Source of the DNA: Duganella margarita
Lineage (GTDB): Bacteria > Pseudomonadota > Gammaproteobacteria > Burkholderiales > Burkholderiaceae_D
DNA: 64,000 nucleotides
NCBI RefSeq assembly: GCF_009857535.1
Contig: NZ_WWCS01000009.1
Coordinates: 186,001 to 250,000, forward strand
Direction: 5' to 3'
Position 1 is the first letter of the stretch. Each line of letters starts with the position of its first letter. The translations under genes were made by a program, and so were the position numbers. Of this stretch, positions 52,346 through 64,000 are shown one piece after another. A model generated the notes under the pieces. It was not told the DNA's origin, did not search any database, and saw only the letters and a program-made list of their open reading frames with translations.

Positions 52346-53417
52346 ATGGCGCTTCGCCAAAACCCTCGCCTCCACCGTGCTGCTGTGGACCGCGATCAGC
52401 GCATTGGGGGCGCTGCAAACCTTTAGCGACAACCTGCGCGGCGGCGTTGGCAGCCATTACCCGACGCTGTTCGTGACCTGGTTCATCGAATACGCGCTGC
52501 CGCTGATTGTGCTCATCACAGGCCTGAGCACTGTGCTGGCGCGCTGGCCGACGCTGATCGAACGGCCGCGCAATGTGGTCGCGCTACTGGCCGGCCTGGT
52601 GCTGGTGTTCCAGCCGGCCCAGTGGCTGTACATGGCGTGGCTGCGTGGCTATCTGCAAATCGGCAGCCTGGCCGACCTGCGGGATTTGCTATTGAAGATG
52701 CTGCTGGTCGGCTGGTTCTCCACCAGCGCCACCTTCGCCGCCATCCTCGCCATGCATTACTGGCGCCGCGCCCGCGAGCGCGAACTGGCGTGGCAGCGCA
52801 GCCAGACCGATATGCTTAACCTGCGGCTTGCGCTGGAAGAGCAGCGCATGCTCTCGCTGCGCGCGCAACTCGAACCGCACTTTTTGTTCAATGCGCTGAA
52901 CGCCATCAGTGCGTTGGTGCGCGATGGCGACAAAAAGCTGGCGTTGGGCGGCATCGGCGGCCTGAGTGATCTGCTGCGCTACGCGCTTTCCGCCAGTGGA
53001 CGTAACACCACCACCGTCGCCGCCGAACTGCAGTTCGTGCGCGATTATCTGGACCTGCAACGGCTCCGCTACGGCGACAGGTTGCGCGTGCACATCGAGG
53101 GCGACGGCGATCTGCTGCACGATATCGAGTGCCCACCCTTGCTCTTGCAGCCGCTGGTGGAAAACGCCTTGCGCCACGACCTCGATTGCCGCGAGGGGCC
53201 AAGCGATATCACGCTGAGCTTCATGCAAGATGGCGAGACGCTGTCAATCTGCGTTACCAATCCGGCCGGCGCCGGCGCTACGCCGAATCCCGGCACGGGA
53301 CTGGGGCTGGCCAACACCCGCGACCGGCTGCGTTTGATGCATCCGGCGGCGTCGCTGCAAGCCGGCCTGCAAGGCGACCGCTTCGTCGCCGAAGTGCGGC
53401 TGCCGCTGACGATGTGA
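52335..53417 (+). CDS. LytS/YehU-type sensor histidine kinase, no response regulator adjacent
   Basis: 360 residues from the ATG at 52335, overlapping the end of the oxidoreductase gene by 11 bases. Four membrane spans (about 10-165), then the His_kinase domain with LRAQLEPHFLFNALNAISALV (phospho-acceptor His near residue 188) and a HATPase with VENALRHDL and GTGLGLANTRDRL. The usual LytTR response regulator is missing on both sides; a receptor gene follows. Overlap suggests co-expression with the oxidoreductase. Confidence 0.88.
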   Translation: MRARWRFAKTLASTVLLWTAISALGALQTFSDNLRGGVGSHYPTLFVTWFIEYALPLIVLITGLSTVLARWPTLIERPRNVVALLAGLVLVFQPAQWLYMAWLRGYLQIGSLADLRDLLLKMLLVGWFSTSATFAAILAMHYWRRARERELAWQRSQTDMLNLRLALEEQRMLSLRAQLEPHFLFNALNAISALVRDGDKKLALGGIGGLSDLLRYALSASGRNTTTVAAELQFVRDYLDLQRLRYGDRLRVHIEGDGDLLHDIECPPLLLQPLVENALRHDLDCREGPSDITLSFMQDGETLSICVTNPAGAGATPNPGTGLGLANTRDRLRLMHPAASLQAGLQGDRFVAEVRLPLTM

Positions 53418-53482
53418 CGAAAGCCCGGATGTCTGGGATGGCCGCGCTGTCGCCGCCGGCCACGCTCTTCTATACTCCCTGC

Positions 53483-55516
53483 ATGCACTCTTCTCAACTC
53501 CTACTCGTCATCGCTACGCTGCCAATGGTGGCGCACGCGCAGCAGGACGAAGCACCGCCGCAAACGGTGACGGTGACCGCGCAAAAGGAAGCGGTCATCA
53601 AAGAGATCGACAAGACAGTCTACGATGTGGCCAACCAGCCGAAGGCCGCCAACGGCAGCGCGCAGGACGTGTTGCAGGCCACGCCGGAACTCTCGGTCTC
53701 CGCTGACGGCAAGATTGCGGTCAGGGGCAATGCGCAAGTGACGCTGCTGGTCAACGGCAAGCCAACCGCCATGACGTCCGGCGCCGGCGAGGAAACGGCG
53801 CTGGCCTTGCAGACCATGAGCGGCGCGGATATCGCCAGCGTGGAAGTGATCACCAATCCGTCCGCCGCCTACAACGCCAACGGCGGCGCCATCGTCAATA
53901 TCGTCTTGAAGCGCAACCGCAAGCCCGGCGCCCACGTGCAACTGCGCGGCAGCGCCAGCAACCAGGGCTTGTGGAATAACGGCGCCGATGGCGACATCAC
54001 TCGTGGCGCTTTGACCTTGCATGGCAGCGTGGCGTTGCGCCATGACGGCACGCAGAAGATGCGCGAGTCCGCCGTCGAGTGGCATAACCCCTTAAGCGGG
54101 GCAAGAGGACAAACGCGACAAACATCGGAGGTATTCGTCCACCGCGTCGTTGAAAGCGCCACACTGGGCGCCGATTACACGCTGAGCGAAACCGAGAGTC
54201 TCAGTCTGTCGGCACAGCGCAACACGCGCCGCTCGCGGCCACTGTTCGATGTACTCAACGAGGGCGACGCCACCTATCACCGCATCTCCAATGGCCCCAA
54301 CCAGCAGTCCGACAACAACGCCAGCCTCAGTTACAGCCGCCAGGACAGCGGCTCGGCGTTGAAAGCCACGCTTCAGCACAGCGACACCGTGGCCCTGATC
54401 GACAAATCGTATCGCGACATCTTCATCGCACCGGCGTTGGCGACCGACTACAGCCGCGCCACCACGCGCTCGGCGCGGCGTCTCACGCAGGCCACGCTGG
54501 ACTGGAGCCGTCCGTCGGAACGCGGCCAATGGGGCGCTGGCGTAGACCTGCAAGACAAGGTGGACGACCTGTCCAACTACCAGGCCGCCATCGATCCCGC
54601 CACCGGAGCGGAAATGCCCGACCTGAATACCACCAACGCCTACAAGGTGAAAACAACGCTGGCCGCCGCGTATGTGACAAACATGATCCGGCACGAAAAA
54701 TGGGAAGCACTGCTGGGCGCCCGCGCCGAAAGCATGGCGCTGCGCGTCGGCCCGGCCGCGCAAACAGAGCACTGGCGCGCCATCAATCCCAGCCTGCACC
54801 TGCGCTACGCCTACAGCGACAAGACCGACCTGACGTTCAGCTATCGCCGCAGCCTGCAAGCACCCAGCGCACTCGATCTGAATCCTTACACCACCTACAT
54901 CGATGCACAGAATCTGAGCCGCGGCAATCCGCACCTTCAGCCGCAGCGCCTGACGTCATGGGAAATCGGCGTCAATGCGGAAGTGTCGCAACTGAGCAGC
55001 AGCCTGAGTGCCTTCTATCGTAGCAGCCGGGATACGGTCACCGACGCGCGCAGCTTTGCCGACAATGTGCTGATCACGTCGCGACAGAACGGTGGCCGCG
55101 CGCAATCGAGCGGCATTGCTGGATCGCTCGAATGGAAGCCGGATGGGCAACTGAAGCTGGGGACCGATGGCGGCATTTACTACGTGATGCTCGATACGCC
55201 CGATCTCGCCGACATGGTGCGCCAGACAGGCGTCTCGGCCTATGTGAACCTGCGGGCGGCCTACGCCGACCTGTCGCTCGACGCGCACATGCAGTCGGCC
55301 GGCATCACGCCACTGGGCCGCTACGGCGCGACCAGCAGCGTTAATCTGGTATGGAAGCACGCGATCGACAAGACCCTCAGCCTGACCGTCAACGCCAACG
55401 ACATTTTCGACGGCAGCAAGCGCACTTACAGCACCGACGCCAGCACCTTCCGCCAGCGCGGCTTCGATCACTTCGTTGCGCGGCGCATCTATGTGGGATT
55501 TGTCAAAAAATACTAG
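53483..55516 (+). CDS. TonB-dependent-receptor-like outer-membrane protein
   Basis: 677 residues from the ATG at 53483 (signal peptide MHSSQLLLVIATLPMVAHA). Plug domain: QTVTVTAQKEAVIKEIDKTVYDVA and TPELSVSADGKIAVRGNAQVTLLVNGKPT, NPSAAYNANGGAIVNIVLK. The rest is a barrel of the outer-membrane-beta-barrel-family type, ending in an aromatic residue. Likely imports an unknown ligand. Its TAG and the fdhD stop share one CTAG. Confidence 0.88.
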   Translation: MHSSQLLLVIATLPMVAHAQQDEAPPQTVTVTAQKEAVIKEIDKTVYDVANQPKAANGSAQDVLQATPELSVSADGKIAVRGNAQVTLLVNGKPTAMTSGAGEETALALQTMSGADIASVEVITNPSAAYNANGGAIVNIVLKRNRKPGAHVQLRGSASNQGLWNNGADGDITRGALTLHGSVALRHDGTQKMRESAVEWHNPLSGARGQTRQTSEVFVHRVVESATLGADYTLSETESLSLSAQRNTRRSRPLFDVLNEGDATYHRISNGPNQQSDNNASLSYSRQDSGSALKATLQHSDTVALIDKSYRDIFIAPALATDYSRATTRSARRLTQATLDWSRPSERGQWGAGVDLQDKVDDLSNYQAAIDPATGAEMPDLNTTNAYKVKTTLAAAYVTNMIRHEKWEALLGARAESMALRVGPAAQTEHWRAINPSLHLRYAYSDKTDLTFSYRRSLQAPSALDLNPYTTYIDAQNLSRGNPHLQPQRLTSWEIGVNAEVSQLSSSLSAFYRSSRDTVTDARSFADNVLITSRQNGGRAQSSGIAGSLEWKPDGQLKLGTDGGIYYVMLDTPDLADMVRQTGVSAYVNLRAAYADLSLDAHMQSAGITPLGRYGATSSVNLVWKHAIDKTLSLTVNANDIFDGSKRTYSTDASTFRQRGFDHFVARRIYVGFVKKY

Positions 55517-56322
55517 GTGTATTCGACGCAGTTGTCCTGGCGGCAGAAGCTCACCAGCTTGATGCCCGCTTCGGCGGCGATGTCGATCGCCAGCGTGCTC
55601 GGAGCGGAGATGGTGGCCAGCATCGGAATATTCATGCGCGCCGCCTTGCGCACCAGTTCATAACTGGCGCGGCTGGACATGAACACGAAGCCGCGCCGCA
55701 TGTCCACGCCGTCCAGCGCCAGATGGCCGATCAGCTTATCGAGCGCATTGTGACGGCCAACGTCTTCGCAGACGCGCAGCACATTGCCTTGGGCGTCGCA
55801 CCACGCCGCCGCGTGCACGCCGCCGGTGGCGCGCATCAATTCCTGATACTGGCCCAGTTGCGCAGCGGCGGTGGCAATCGCCGGTTGCAGCGCGCCTTCA
55901 GCATGCAGCGGCGCGGCGTCGATGCGTTCCGGTTGCAGGTCCAGCAGCTCCAGGCTCTCGATGCCGCACACGCCGCAACCGCTGCGGCCCGCCATCGAGC
56001 GGCGCTGCTGCTTGAGTTGGACGAATTCCTGGCTGGCGATGGTGATGTCGATCTCGAAGCTGCGCGCATGTTCGTGCACTTCGATGTCAAAAATGTCGGC
56101 GGCTTTGGCGACCAGTCCTTCGGTCAGGGCGAAGCCCATGGCGAATGGCTGGAGGTCGCGCGGGGTGACCATCATGACTGCATGCGAGATGCCATTGAAG
56201 ACCAGCGCCACCGGGACTTCCTCGATGACGCTGTCGGTCGTGCGGGCGGCGTCGCTGCCGCGATGCCGCAGCACCGGACGCGCCTGAAAACCCGTTTTGT
56301 TCGACTCCAGATCCAACTTCAT
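55513..56322 (-). CDS. fdhD: Formate dehydrogenase accessory sulfurtransferase FdhD
   Basis: 269 residues. EEVPVALVFNGISHAVMMVTPRDLQPFAMGFALTEGL at the start, the catalytic Cys loop SGCGVCGIESLE (about 115), and C-terminal CEDVGRHNALDKLIGH, FMSSRASYELVRKAA. Transfers sulfur to the molybdenum cofactor of FdhF-like enzymes. The likely client is the YdeP-type protein encoded at 50036-52345. Confidence 0.94.
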   Translation of the reverse strand: MKLDLESNKTGFQARPVLRHRGSDAARTTDSVIEEVPVALVFNGISHAVMMVTPRDLQPFAMGFALTEGLVAKAADIFDIEVHEHARSFEIDITIASQEFVQLKQQRRSMAGRSGCGVCGIESLELLDLQPERIDAAPLHAEGALQPAIATAAAQLGQYQELMRATGGVHAAAWCDAQGNVLRVCEDVGRHNALDKLIGHLALDGVDMRRGFVFMSSRASYELVRKAARMNIPMLATISAPSTLAIDIAAEAGIKLVSFCRQDNCVEYT

Positions 56323-56379
56323 GACCGCCCCGCAAAAATAAGCACAACGGCTTATTTTACACGGGGCCGAAAAAGCGCG

Positions 56380-57156
56380 TCAGGCTGCCAGAGGTTGGGC
56401 GTCGGCCACGCCATAGTGGCGGGCGTAGCGCGAATCCAGGTTCGCCAATGGCATCAGCAGGAACAGGTCGGCGCTTTCGAAATCAGGGTCCCAGGCCGGT
56501 TCGCCGCAAATCCAGGCGCCGGAACGCATATAGCCTTTCAACAGCGGCGGCACTTGCGGCTTTTGCGCGGCTTCCAGCTTGGAGAACGGGAATGGCAGGT
56601 GTGGCGTAACGCGGTATTCAATCGGCGCCAGGCTCTTGGCCGTCAGCTGCTGGTACACAGCGACCGCATTGTGGCCGCCGTCGGCCAGCGAGATGCTCGC
56701 GCAGCCGACCAGGAATTCGGCGTTTTCACGGCGCATGTACTCGGCCAGGCCGGACCACAGCAGCATGATCACGCTGCCGCCACGGTAATCCGGGTGGATG
56801 CAGGCGCGGCCCGCTTCCACGATGCGGCCGCGAATGTTGTTCAGGCGGCCCAGGTCAAACTCGCCTTCCGAATACAGGCGGCCCAGTTTGCGGGCGCGGT
56901 TGGCGCTCAGCAGGCGGTAGGTGCCGACCACCATCAGGGTATCGGCGTCGCGCACGATCAGGTGGTCGCAGTGTTCGTCGAATTCGTCGCTATCCAGGCC
57001 GTCGGCGCGCACCAGGGCGCTAAGGCCCATCGTTTCGATGAACACTTTATAGCGCAAACGCTGGACTTCACGCAGTTCTTCCGGCGTGCTTGCCATACTG
57101 AGTAGCAGTTTACCGGACGATGCTCGAACGTCCGCTTGTATGATCGAGGTTTGCAT
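56380..57156 (-). CDS. GNAT-fold acyltransferase of the OlsB / hemolysin-like group
   Basis: 258 residues; AAGGGA before the ATG. EVQRLRYKVFIETMGLSA...DEHCDHLIVRDADTLMVVGTYRLLS and EAGRACIHPDYRGGSVIMLLWSGLAEYM are hallmarks of the ornithine-lipid N-acyltransferase group, which uses acyl-ACP. May make lyso-ornithine lipid. No OlsA partner is next to it, so substrate remains uncertain. Confidence 0.85.
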   Translation of the reverse strand: MQTSIIQADVRASSGKLLLSMASTPEELREVQRLRYKVFIETMGLSALVRADGLDSDEFDEHCDHLIVRDADTLMVVGTYRLLSANRARKLGRLYSEGEFDLGRLNNIRGRIVEAGRACIHPDYRGGSVIMLLWSGLAEYMRRENAEFLVGCASISLADGGHNAVAVYQQLTAKSLAPIEYRVTPHLPFPFSKLEAAQKPQVPPLLKGYMRSGAWICGEPAWDPDFESADLFLLMPLANLDSRYARHYGVADAQPLAA

Positions 57157-57255
57157 GCTTCATCCCTTTTGTGTGGAAGACGAAGCAAGCGTAACCAGCG
57201 AATACTTCAGGAAAATGACAAGAAAATGTCATTTTCGTGACCTGTTGTTTTTTAA

Positions 57256-57831
57256 TCAGGCTTTCTTTGGACGGCCGGTTTTCAGCTGCGGCAGGCCACC
57301 CAGCACGTTTTTCAGCGTCGCCAGGTCGATCTGCGAGATCAGCGCCACGCCGATGCGCAGCAATTCGCTCTTCTTGACTTCAAAACCGGCTTTCAGGGCG
57401 GCTTTTTTTACCTGGCCCAGCACTGCGTATTCGGCTTCCGGCATGGTGAAGCTGTCGCGTACCAGCTTTTCCTTGTTGGCTTTGACTTTGGCTTCCGGCG
57501 CGGCGGCGGCCTTCGGTGCAGCTTTAGGAGCGGCTGCCTTTGGGGCGGCTTTAGGAGCGCCGGCCTTCGGGGCGGCTTTCGGCGCGGCTGGCTTGGCGGC
57601 GGCTTTCGGTGCGGCGGCCTTTGGTGCGGCGGCCTTTGGTGCGGCGGCCTTCGGCGCTGCTGCCTTCGGCGCTGGCTTTACAGCGGCTTTCGGCGCAGCT
57701 GGTTTGGCTGCCGGCTTGGCGGCTGGCTTGACCGCCGCTTTGGCGACAGGCTTGGCCGCTGCTTTCGGCGCGACTGGCTTCACTGCTACAGGTTTGGTTA
57801 CGGTGGTCTTGGTGGCTGGTTTGGTCGCCAT
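57256..57831 (-). CDS. Histone-H1-like Lys/Ala/Pro repeat protein with C-terminal ribbon-helix-helix-like domain
   Basis: 191 residues from the ATG at 57831 (GGAG upstream). Residues 1-115 are almost only A, K and P in pentads such as APKAA and AAKPA, as in eukaryotic H1 tails and bacterial AlgP/PhaF-type proteins. Residues about 118-190 form a compact domain: KLVRDSFTMPEAEYAVLGQVKKAALKAG then KKSELLRIGVALIS, which fits a strand-helix-helix DNA-binding fold. Probable nucleoid protein that could also coat polyhydroxyalkanoate granules. The tail probably varies between strains by repeat slippage. Confidence 0.85.
   Translation of the reverse strand: MATKPATKTTVTKPVAVKPVAPKAAAKPVAKAAVKPAAKPAAKPAAPKAAVKPAPKAAAPKAAAPKAAAPKAAAPKAAAKPAAPKAAPKAGAPKAAPKAAAPKAAPKAAAAPEAKVKANKEKLVRDSFTMPEAEYAVLGQVKKAALKAGFEVKKSELLRIGVALISQIDLATLKNVLGGLPQLKTGRPKKA
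57525..57790 (-). repeat. Degenerate 15-base tandem repeats encoding APKAA pentads
   Basis: GGTGCGGCGGCCTTT-like units recur with a 15-base period, best conserved around 57605-57660. Length change by slippage would alter the basic tail without shifting frame. Confidence 0.7.
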
Positions 57832-57869
57832 ATTCACTCCATATTATTCAACAATATAAACAGTATATA

Positions 57870-58240
57870 TCATTTCAGATGCGCCGCCACGCGCGCGAAT
57901 AGCAAATCGGGATTCACTGGCTTGCGCAGGAAGTCTACCGCACCCACGCTGCGACCGAGCGCTTCGTCTTCCTGCAAGCTCTTGGCGGTCAGGAACACGA
58001 CTGGAATTAATGCACCGGCCGGATCTGCTTTCAGCCGGCGACAGGTCTCGATGCCATCCATCTCCGGCATCATAATATCAAGCAGAATAAGGTCTACTTT
58101 GGACGACGCCACAATCTGCAAGGCGGTCGTGCCATTGGTGGCGACCTTGGTGGCGTACTTGTCCTTCAACAGGTTGGACAGCAGCATGAGATTGTCGGGT
58201 GTGTCGTCCACAATCAGCACCGTCGGACGATGAATGGAAT

Positions 58241-58244
<4 letters not shown>
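57870..58244 (-). CDS. Single-domain response regulator
   Basis: 124 residues, a complete receiver domain and nothing else: VLIVDDTPDNLMLLSNLL (acidic pocket), LILLDIMMPEMDGIETCRRL (phospho-acceptor Asp), VVFLTAKS (Thr) and DFLRKPVNPDLL (Lys). Start overlaps the hybrid-kinase stop (ATGA), so it is the third gene of the binding-protein / kinase / regulator unit. Output unknown. Confidence 0.9.
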
Positions 58245-60967
<2,723 letters not shown>

Positions 60968-61675
60968 CCCAGATGCGCGCCGCCAGTTGCGGCCGGGTCG
61001 CCACCAGCGCGTGCGACAGGATCAGGAAGTACGGCTTTTCGATGAGGGGGACCGGTAGCTGCTCCAGCTGGACGCCCAGCGGGCCTTGCATCAGGTTGGC
61101 GGCGTCGCTGCCGCCCATGGCGGCTGCCGCCAGCCGCCCGGCGATCAGTTTGCGCGCCAGTTCGTCGGCGCGCTGGCTGCCCTCGTCCACTTCCAGGTTC
61201 TGCGCGCGCAGCACTTCGCCCACCGAGTAGCCGAGCTGGAAGCCGATGGCGCCATCCAGGTTGCTGAAATGCTTGCCATCCCAGCTTACCTTGCTGCCCT
61301 TGCGGCGCAACAGCACGTAAGTGTCGGTGTGCATCCGCTTGCTGGCGTCGGGCTGGTCGCCGCCCGGGTATTCGCCCAATTCTCGCCGGTCCTGCTTGTA
61401 GCTGACCGCGAATGCGCCATCGACCGTATTGGCCTTGAGCTGCGCCAGGCAGCGTTTCCAAGGGATGCTCTGGAAGTTGAAGCGGATGTCGAGCCGCTGG
61501 CCGACGATTTTCAGCAGCGCGAAATTGAGACCGTCGCCTTTTTCGGTGCGCCACGGCCGCACATCCTGCGACTCATAGCAGAGCGTGACGGTTTCGCCGG
61601 CCGTCGCCAGGGACGACAAGACCAGCAGCATGCAAGCGCAATACCGTAGGACCTTGTCGTGCATGGGGCCTCCGT

Positions 61676-63130
61676 TTAGCCAGTGGTGCGGATCAGGAAG
61701 TCTACACCCACTTCATCCCACTGTTCCTGTTCCTTCTCCAGCCAGTAGGACAGCGTGGGATGCTCGGCCACCCATTCGCGCCGGATTTCCAGCTCGATGC
61801 GGCTTTTAAAACGCAACTTGATCTGGGTGAAGTCGAGGTCTATGCGCGAGTGCATGAACAGCACCGCCAGCCGGAACGCCACGATGGCCTTGGCGAAGTC
61901 GGTCTCGGTCAGCGCCTCGCCCACCTTGCGCAGGTTGCCCTTGTGGGACACGATCAAGCAGCTCATGGTGCGCTGTTCACGGGCGGTAAAGCCGGGCAAG
62001 TCGGCGTTTTCGATGATGTAGGCGGCGTGCTTGTGGTAGCCGGTATGCGACACCACCATGCCCATTTCGTGCAGCAGCGCGCTCCAGTACAGCAGCCGGC
62101 TGTATTGGTCGGATGCCGGTTTGGTCTGGGCGTACAGCGCCAGCGAGTCGACCGCCACCCGGTTGGCGCGGCGTTCGTCAACGTGGAAGCGCTGGACGCA
62201 GGCCTGCACCGATTGTTCGCGGCGGTCACGCTTGGTCGAGCGCAGGTGCAGGTCCCACATCACGCCCATGCGCAGGCCGGCCTCGATTGGCAGCACCACC
62301 GGGATGTCCAGCTCGCGCACCAGGCCAATCAGGATCGCCAGCCCGCCGATGATGGTGGAAGCGCGGTCCGCCTTCAGGCCCGGCATGTCGATCCTGCCGA
62401 CGTGGCCAAATTCGATGAAGCGCTGTTTCAGCGCTTCCAGCGACTGGGCGTTGACTTCGCGTCCCAGGCCATTCTTGACGATGATGTCGGCGATGGTGCG
62501 CGCGGTGCCCGATGAGCCGTAGCACTGCTTCCAGAACTGCGGGTGATACGGCGGCGCGGCGTCCTCGAAGTGGCTGCGCGCCGACAGGATGGCCGCTTCG
62601 AACGACGGGCCATCGACACGGCCGCCGATGAAGAACGACAGGCTTTGCTTGACGGTGCCGACGCTGAACGATTCGACCCGTTCGATTTCCGGACCGCGAC
62701 CGAGGATCAATTCGGTGGAGCCGCCGCCGATGTCGATCACCAGCCGGCGCTCGCCGGGCAGCGCCACCGCGTGCGCCACGCCCATATAGATCAGGCGCCC
62801 CTCTTCTTCGCCGGAGATGATTTCGATCGGATAGCCGATCGCCAGTTCGGCTTCCGGCAGGAAGGCGGCGGCGTTGCGCGCCACCCGCATCGCCGATGTG
62901 GCCACCACCCGCACCGCATCGAGCTTGTAGGCCGCCAGCACAATGCGGAAGTTTTTCAGGCAGTTGAGGGCCGACTGCATGGCGGCCGGGGTCAGGTTGC
63001 CCTGGCTGTCCAGCCCTGCGGCCAGGCGGATCGGCTCGCGCACGCTTTTCAGTACGCGGATGGCCTCCCCATCGTGCTTGCCGATGTGGAGGCGAAAACT
63101 ATTGGAACCCAGGTCGACGGCAGCGTACAT
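61676..63130 (-). CDS. ppx: Exopolyphosphatase / GppA-type phosphatase
   Basis: 484 residues. ASKHA-fold start MYAAVDLGSNSFRLHIGK; EIISGEEEGRLIYMGV; phosphate loop LVIDIGGGSTELILG; then a C-terminal HD-like helical domain (about 305-480; HEMGMVVSHTGYHKHAAYII). Hydrolyses polyphosphate and possibly pppGpp. It heads a same-strand run into the binding-protein/kinase genes. No ppk nearby. Confidence 0.92.
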   Translation of the reverse strand: MYAAVDLGSNSFRLHIGKHDGEAIRVLKSVREPIRLAAGLDSQGNLTPAAMQSALNCLKNFRIVLAAYKLDAVRVVATSAMRVARNAAAFLPEAELAIGYPIEIISGEEEGRLIYMGVAHAVALPGERRLVIDIGGGSTELILGRGPEIERVESFSVGTVKQSLSFFIGGRVDGPSFEAAILSARSHFEDAAPPYHPQFWKQCYGSSGTARTIADIIVKNGLGREVNAQSLEALKQRFIEFGHVGRIDMPGLKADRASTIIGGLAILIGLVRELDIPVVLPIEAGLRMGVMWDLHLRSTKRDRREQSVQACVQRFHVDERRANRVAVDSLALYAQTKPASDQYSRLLYWSALLHEMGMVVSHTGYHKHAAYIIENADLPGFTAREQRTMSCLIVSHKGNLRKVGEALTETDFAKAIVAFRLAVLFMHSRIDLDFTQIKLRFKSRIELEIRREWVAEHPTLSYWLEKEQEQWDEVGVDFLIRTTG

Positions 63131-63160
63131 ATAAAGGAATCAAAATAAACGATTTATACC

Positions 63161-63166
63161 ATTATA
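63161..63166 (-). promoter_or_regulatory. Probable -10 element for ppx
   Basis: TATAAT on the minus strand, 30-35 bases before the ppx ATG, in an AT-rich gap. The hexamer 17 bases upstream (TCACAA) is a poor -35. Confidence 0.5.
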
Positions 63167-63207
63167 AGCACGATAGGCCTACTTTGTGACACCTTGATGA
63201 CGCCGCA

Positions 63208-64000
63208 CTACAGAATCGCGGCCGGCGCCTCGGCCACGCGGTTGCGGCCTGCCTGTTTGGCCGCCTGCAGCGCCTCGTCGGCGCGCTTGAACAGGCTCAC
63301 GGTGCTGTCTTCGGCGCGGATGGTGGTCACGCCCAGGCTGGCCGTCATGTTGATGATGGCCTTTTCCGCCTTGACCGGCAGCGCGGCGATGGCCTGGCGG
63401 ATGCGCTCGGCCACCATGCCGGCGTCTTCGGCCGAGGTGCGCGGCAGCAGGATGGCGAATTCGGCGCCGCCCAGGCGGCCCATCTGATCGGAATCGCGCA
63501 GCTGCTTCTTGCAGACGTCGACCATGGCTTTCAGCACCATGTCGCCGGCCGAGTGGCCGTAGCTGTCGTTGACGCGCTTGAACTGGTCCAGATTCAGGAT
63601 AATCAGCGCGGTCGGCATGCCGGGACGGCGCGCCAGCGCGATCCACGGCGTCAGCGCGGTGTAGAAGCCGCGCCGGTTCGGCACGTCGGTCAGCGCGTCG
63701 ACCACTTCCAGCCGCGCCAGTTCGCCATGCTCGTGCTCGCGCACCAGCAGCAGGTAGCCGAAGGCATTGCCCAGCATCATCAGATACAGCGCGGCGATGC
63801 CGGCCGACTGCACCGCCACTGGATTGAGGCCGTCGGCCGTCAGCGCCGGCAGCGACAGCAGGCCGCGCGCCAGTACGGCGGCGCTCAGCGCCAGCATCAG
63901 CACCACCAGGTAGCGCCGCAGCACGGTGCCGCTGCGCCAGCCGCGGCCCAGCGCGGCGGCGCCGGCCAGGAAGAACACGGCCGTCACCGCCGAGCCGATG
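63208..64000 (-). CDS. Membrane GGDEF-domain protein with GGAEF active-site variant (5' end outside window)
   Basis: The frame stays open to the window edge, so the N-terminus is missing. Visible: at least three membrane spans, a short linker, then a GGDEF domain (DALTDVPNRRGFYTAL...LNLDQFKRVNDSYGHSAGDMVLKAMVDVC). The active-site loop reads LGGAEFAILLP, Ala in place of Asp/Glu. The product-inhibition site RxxD (RDSD, five residues before the loop) is intact. It may be a poor cyclase and act as a c-di-GMP receptor. Separated from ppx by 77 bases. Confidence 0.87.
   Translation of the reverse strand, partial: IGSAVTAVFFLAGAAALGRGWRSGTVLRRYLVVLMLALSAAVLARGLLSLPALTADGLNPVAVQSAGIAALYLMMLGNAFGYLLLVREHEHGELARLEVVDALTDVPNRRGFYTALTPWIALARRPGMPTALIILNLDQFKRVNDSYGHSAGDMVLKAMVDVCKKQLRDSDQMGRLGGAEFAILLPRTSAEDAGMVAERIRQAIAALPVKAEKAIINMTASLGVTTIRAEDSTVSLFKRADEALQAAKQAGRNRVAEAPAAIL

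Noticed and set aside
57525..57790. Periodic repeats considered as a CRISPR-like array
   Set aside because: The 15-base units are contiguous, in frame and code for APKAA pentads; there are no unique spacers and no cas genes.

Overview
The window is a 64 kb stretch of GC-rich chromosome. Gene content (ergothioneine genes, YdeP/FdhD, DUF3297, many LysR/MarR/TetR regulators, GGDEF/EAL proteins, MCPs) fits a free-living betaproteobacterium, most likely Oxalobacteraceae (Massilia/Duganella/Janthinobacterium group). That placement is inference from content, not from a marker gene. I saw no rRNA, tRNA, prophage, IS element or CRISPR array.

Layout. 0-9 kb: end of a membrane-anchored anti-sigma-like protein, a VIT/VWA protein, a thioredoxin-like protein, the DEAD-box helicase rhlE with a long 5' UTR, and small stress-type proteins (Gly-rich stress protein, BON, TPR, TM2). 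9-21 kb: Tat-exported phospholipase C, an ECF sigma factor with a small membrane protein and an MFS pump, a sensorless NarX-type kinase translationally coupled to a LysR regulator, a cation/proton antiporter, and a MarR-MFS-LysR run. 21-30 kb: glutamate dehydrogenase and short malic enzyme, a UDP-glycosyltransferase with YnfA, a chemoreceptor, a lipoprotein and an exported amidohydrolase.

30-42 kb is the most interesting block. An EgtB-like enzyme of the selenoneine synthase (SenA) type is divergent from selD. About 4 kb further on lie a canonical egtD-egtB pair and, divergent from egtD, a complete ABC importer whose binding protein resembles the putative selenate-binding family. Read together, this is a candidate selenium/sulfur imidazole-chalcogen system: selenate uptake, selenophosphate from SelD, hercynine from EgtD, and a SenA-like enzyme as the joining step. 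No selenosugar synthase (SenB) is in the window. The SenA-like protein has lost the HxxxH pair that EgtB uses to hold iron. leuA sits inside this block behind an apparently leaderless, CTA-rich leucine leader peptide (leuL).

42-64 kb: small regulators, a gene broken by a one-base shift in an A5 tract, a DUF1800/DUF1501 export pair, a PAS-GGDEF-EAL protein, a YdeP-type molybdo-oxidoreductase with its regulator, an orphan LytS-type kinase, a TonB-type receptor and fdhD. These are followed by an OlsB-like acyltransferase, a histone-H1-like Lys/Ala protein, and a ppx / binding protein / hybrid kinase / response regulator run. The window ends inside a GGDEF protein with a GGAEF active-site variant.
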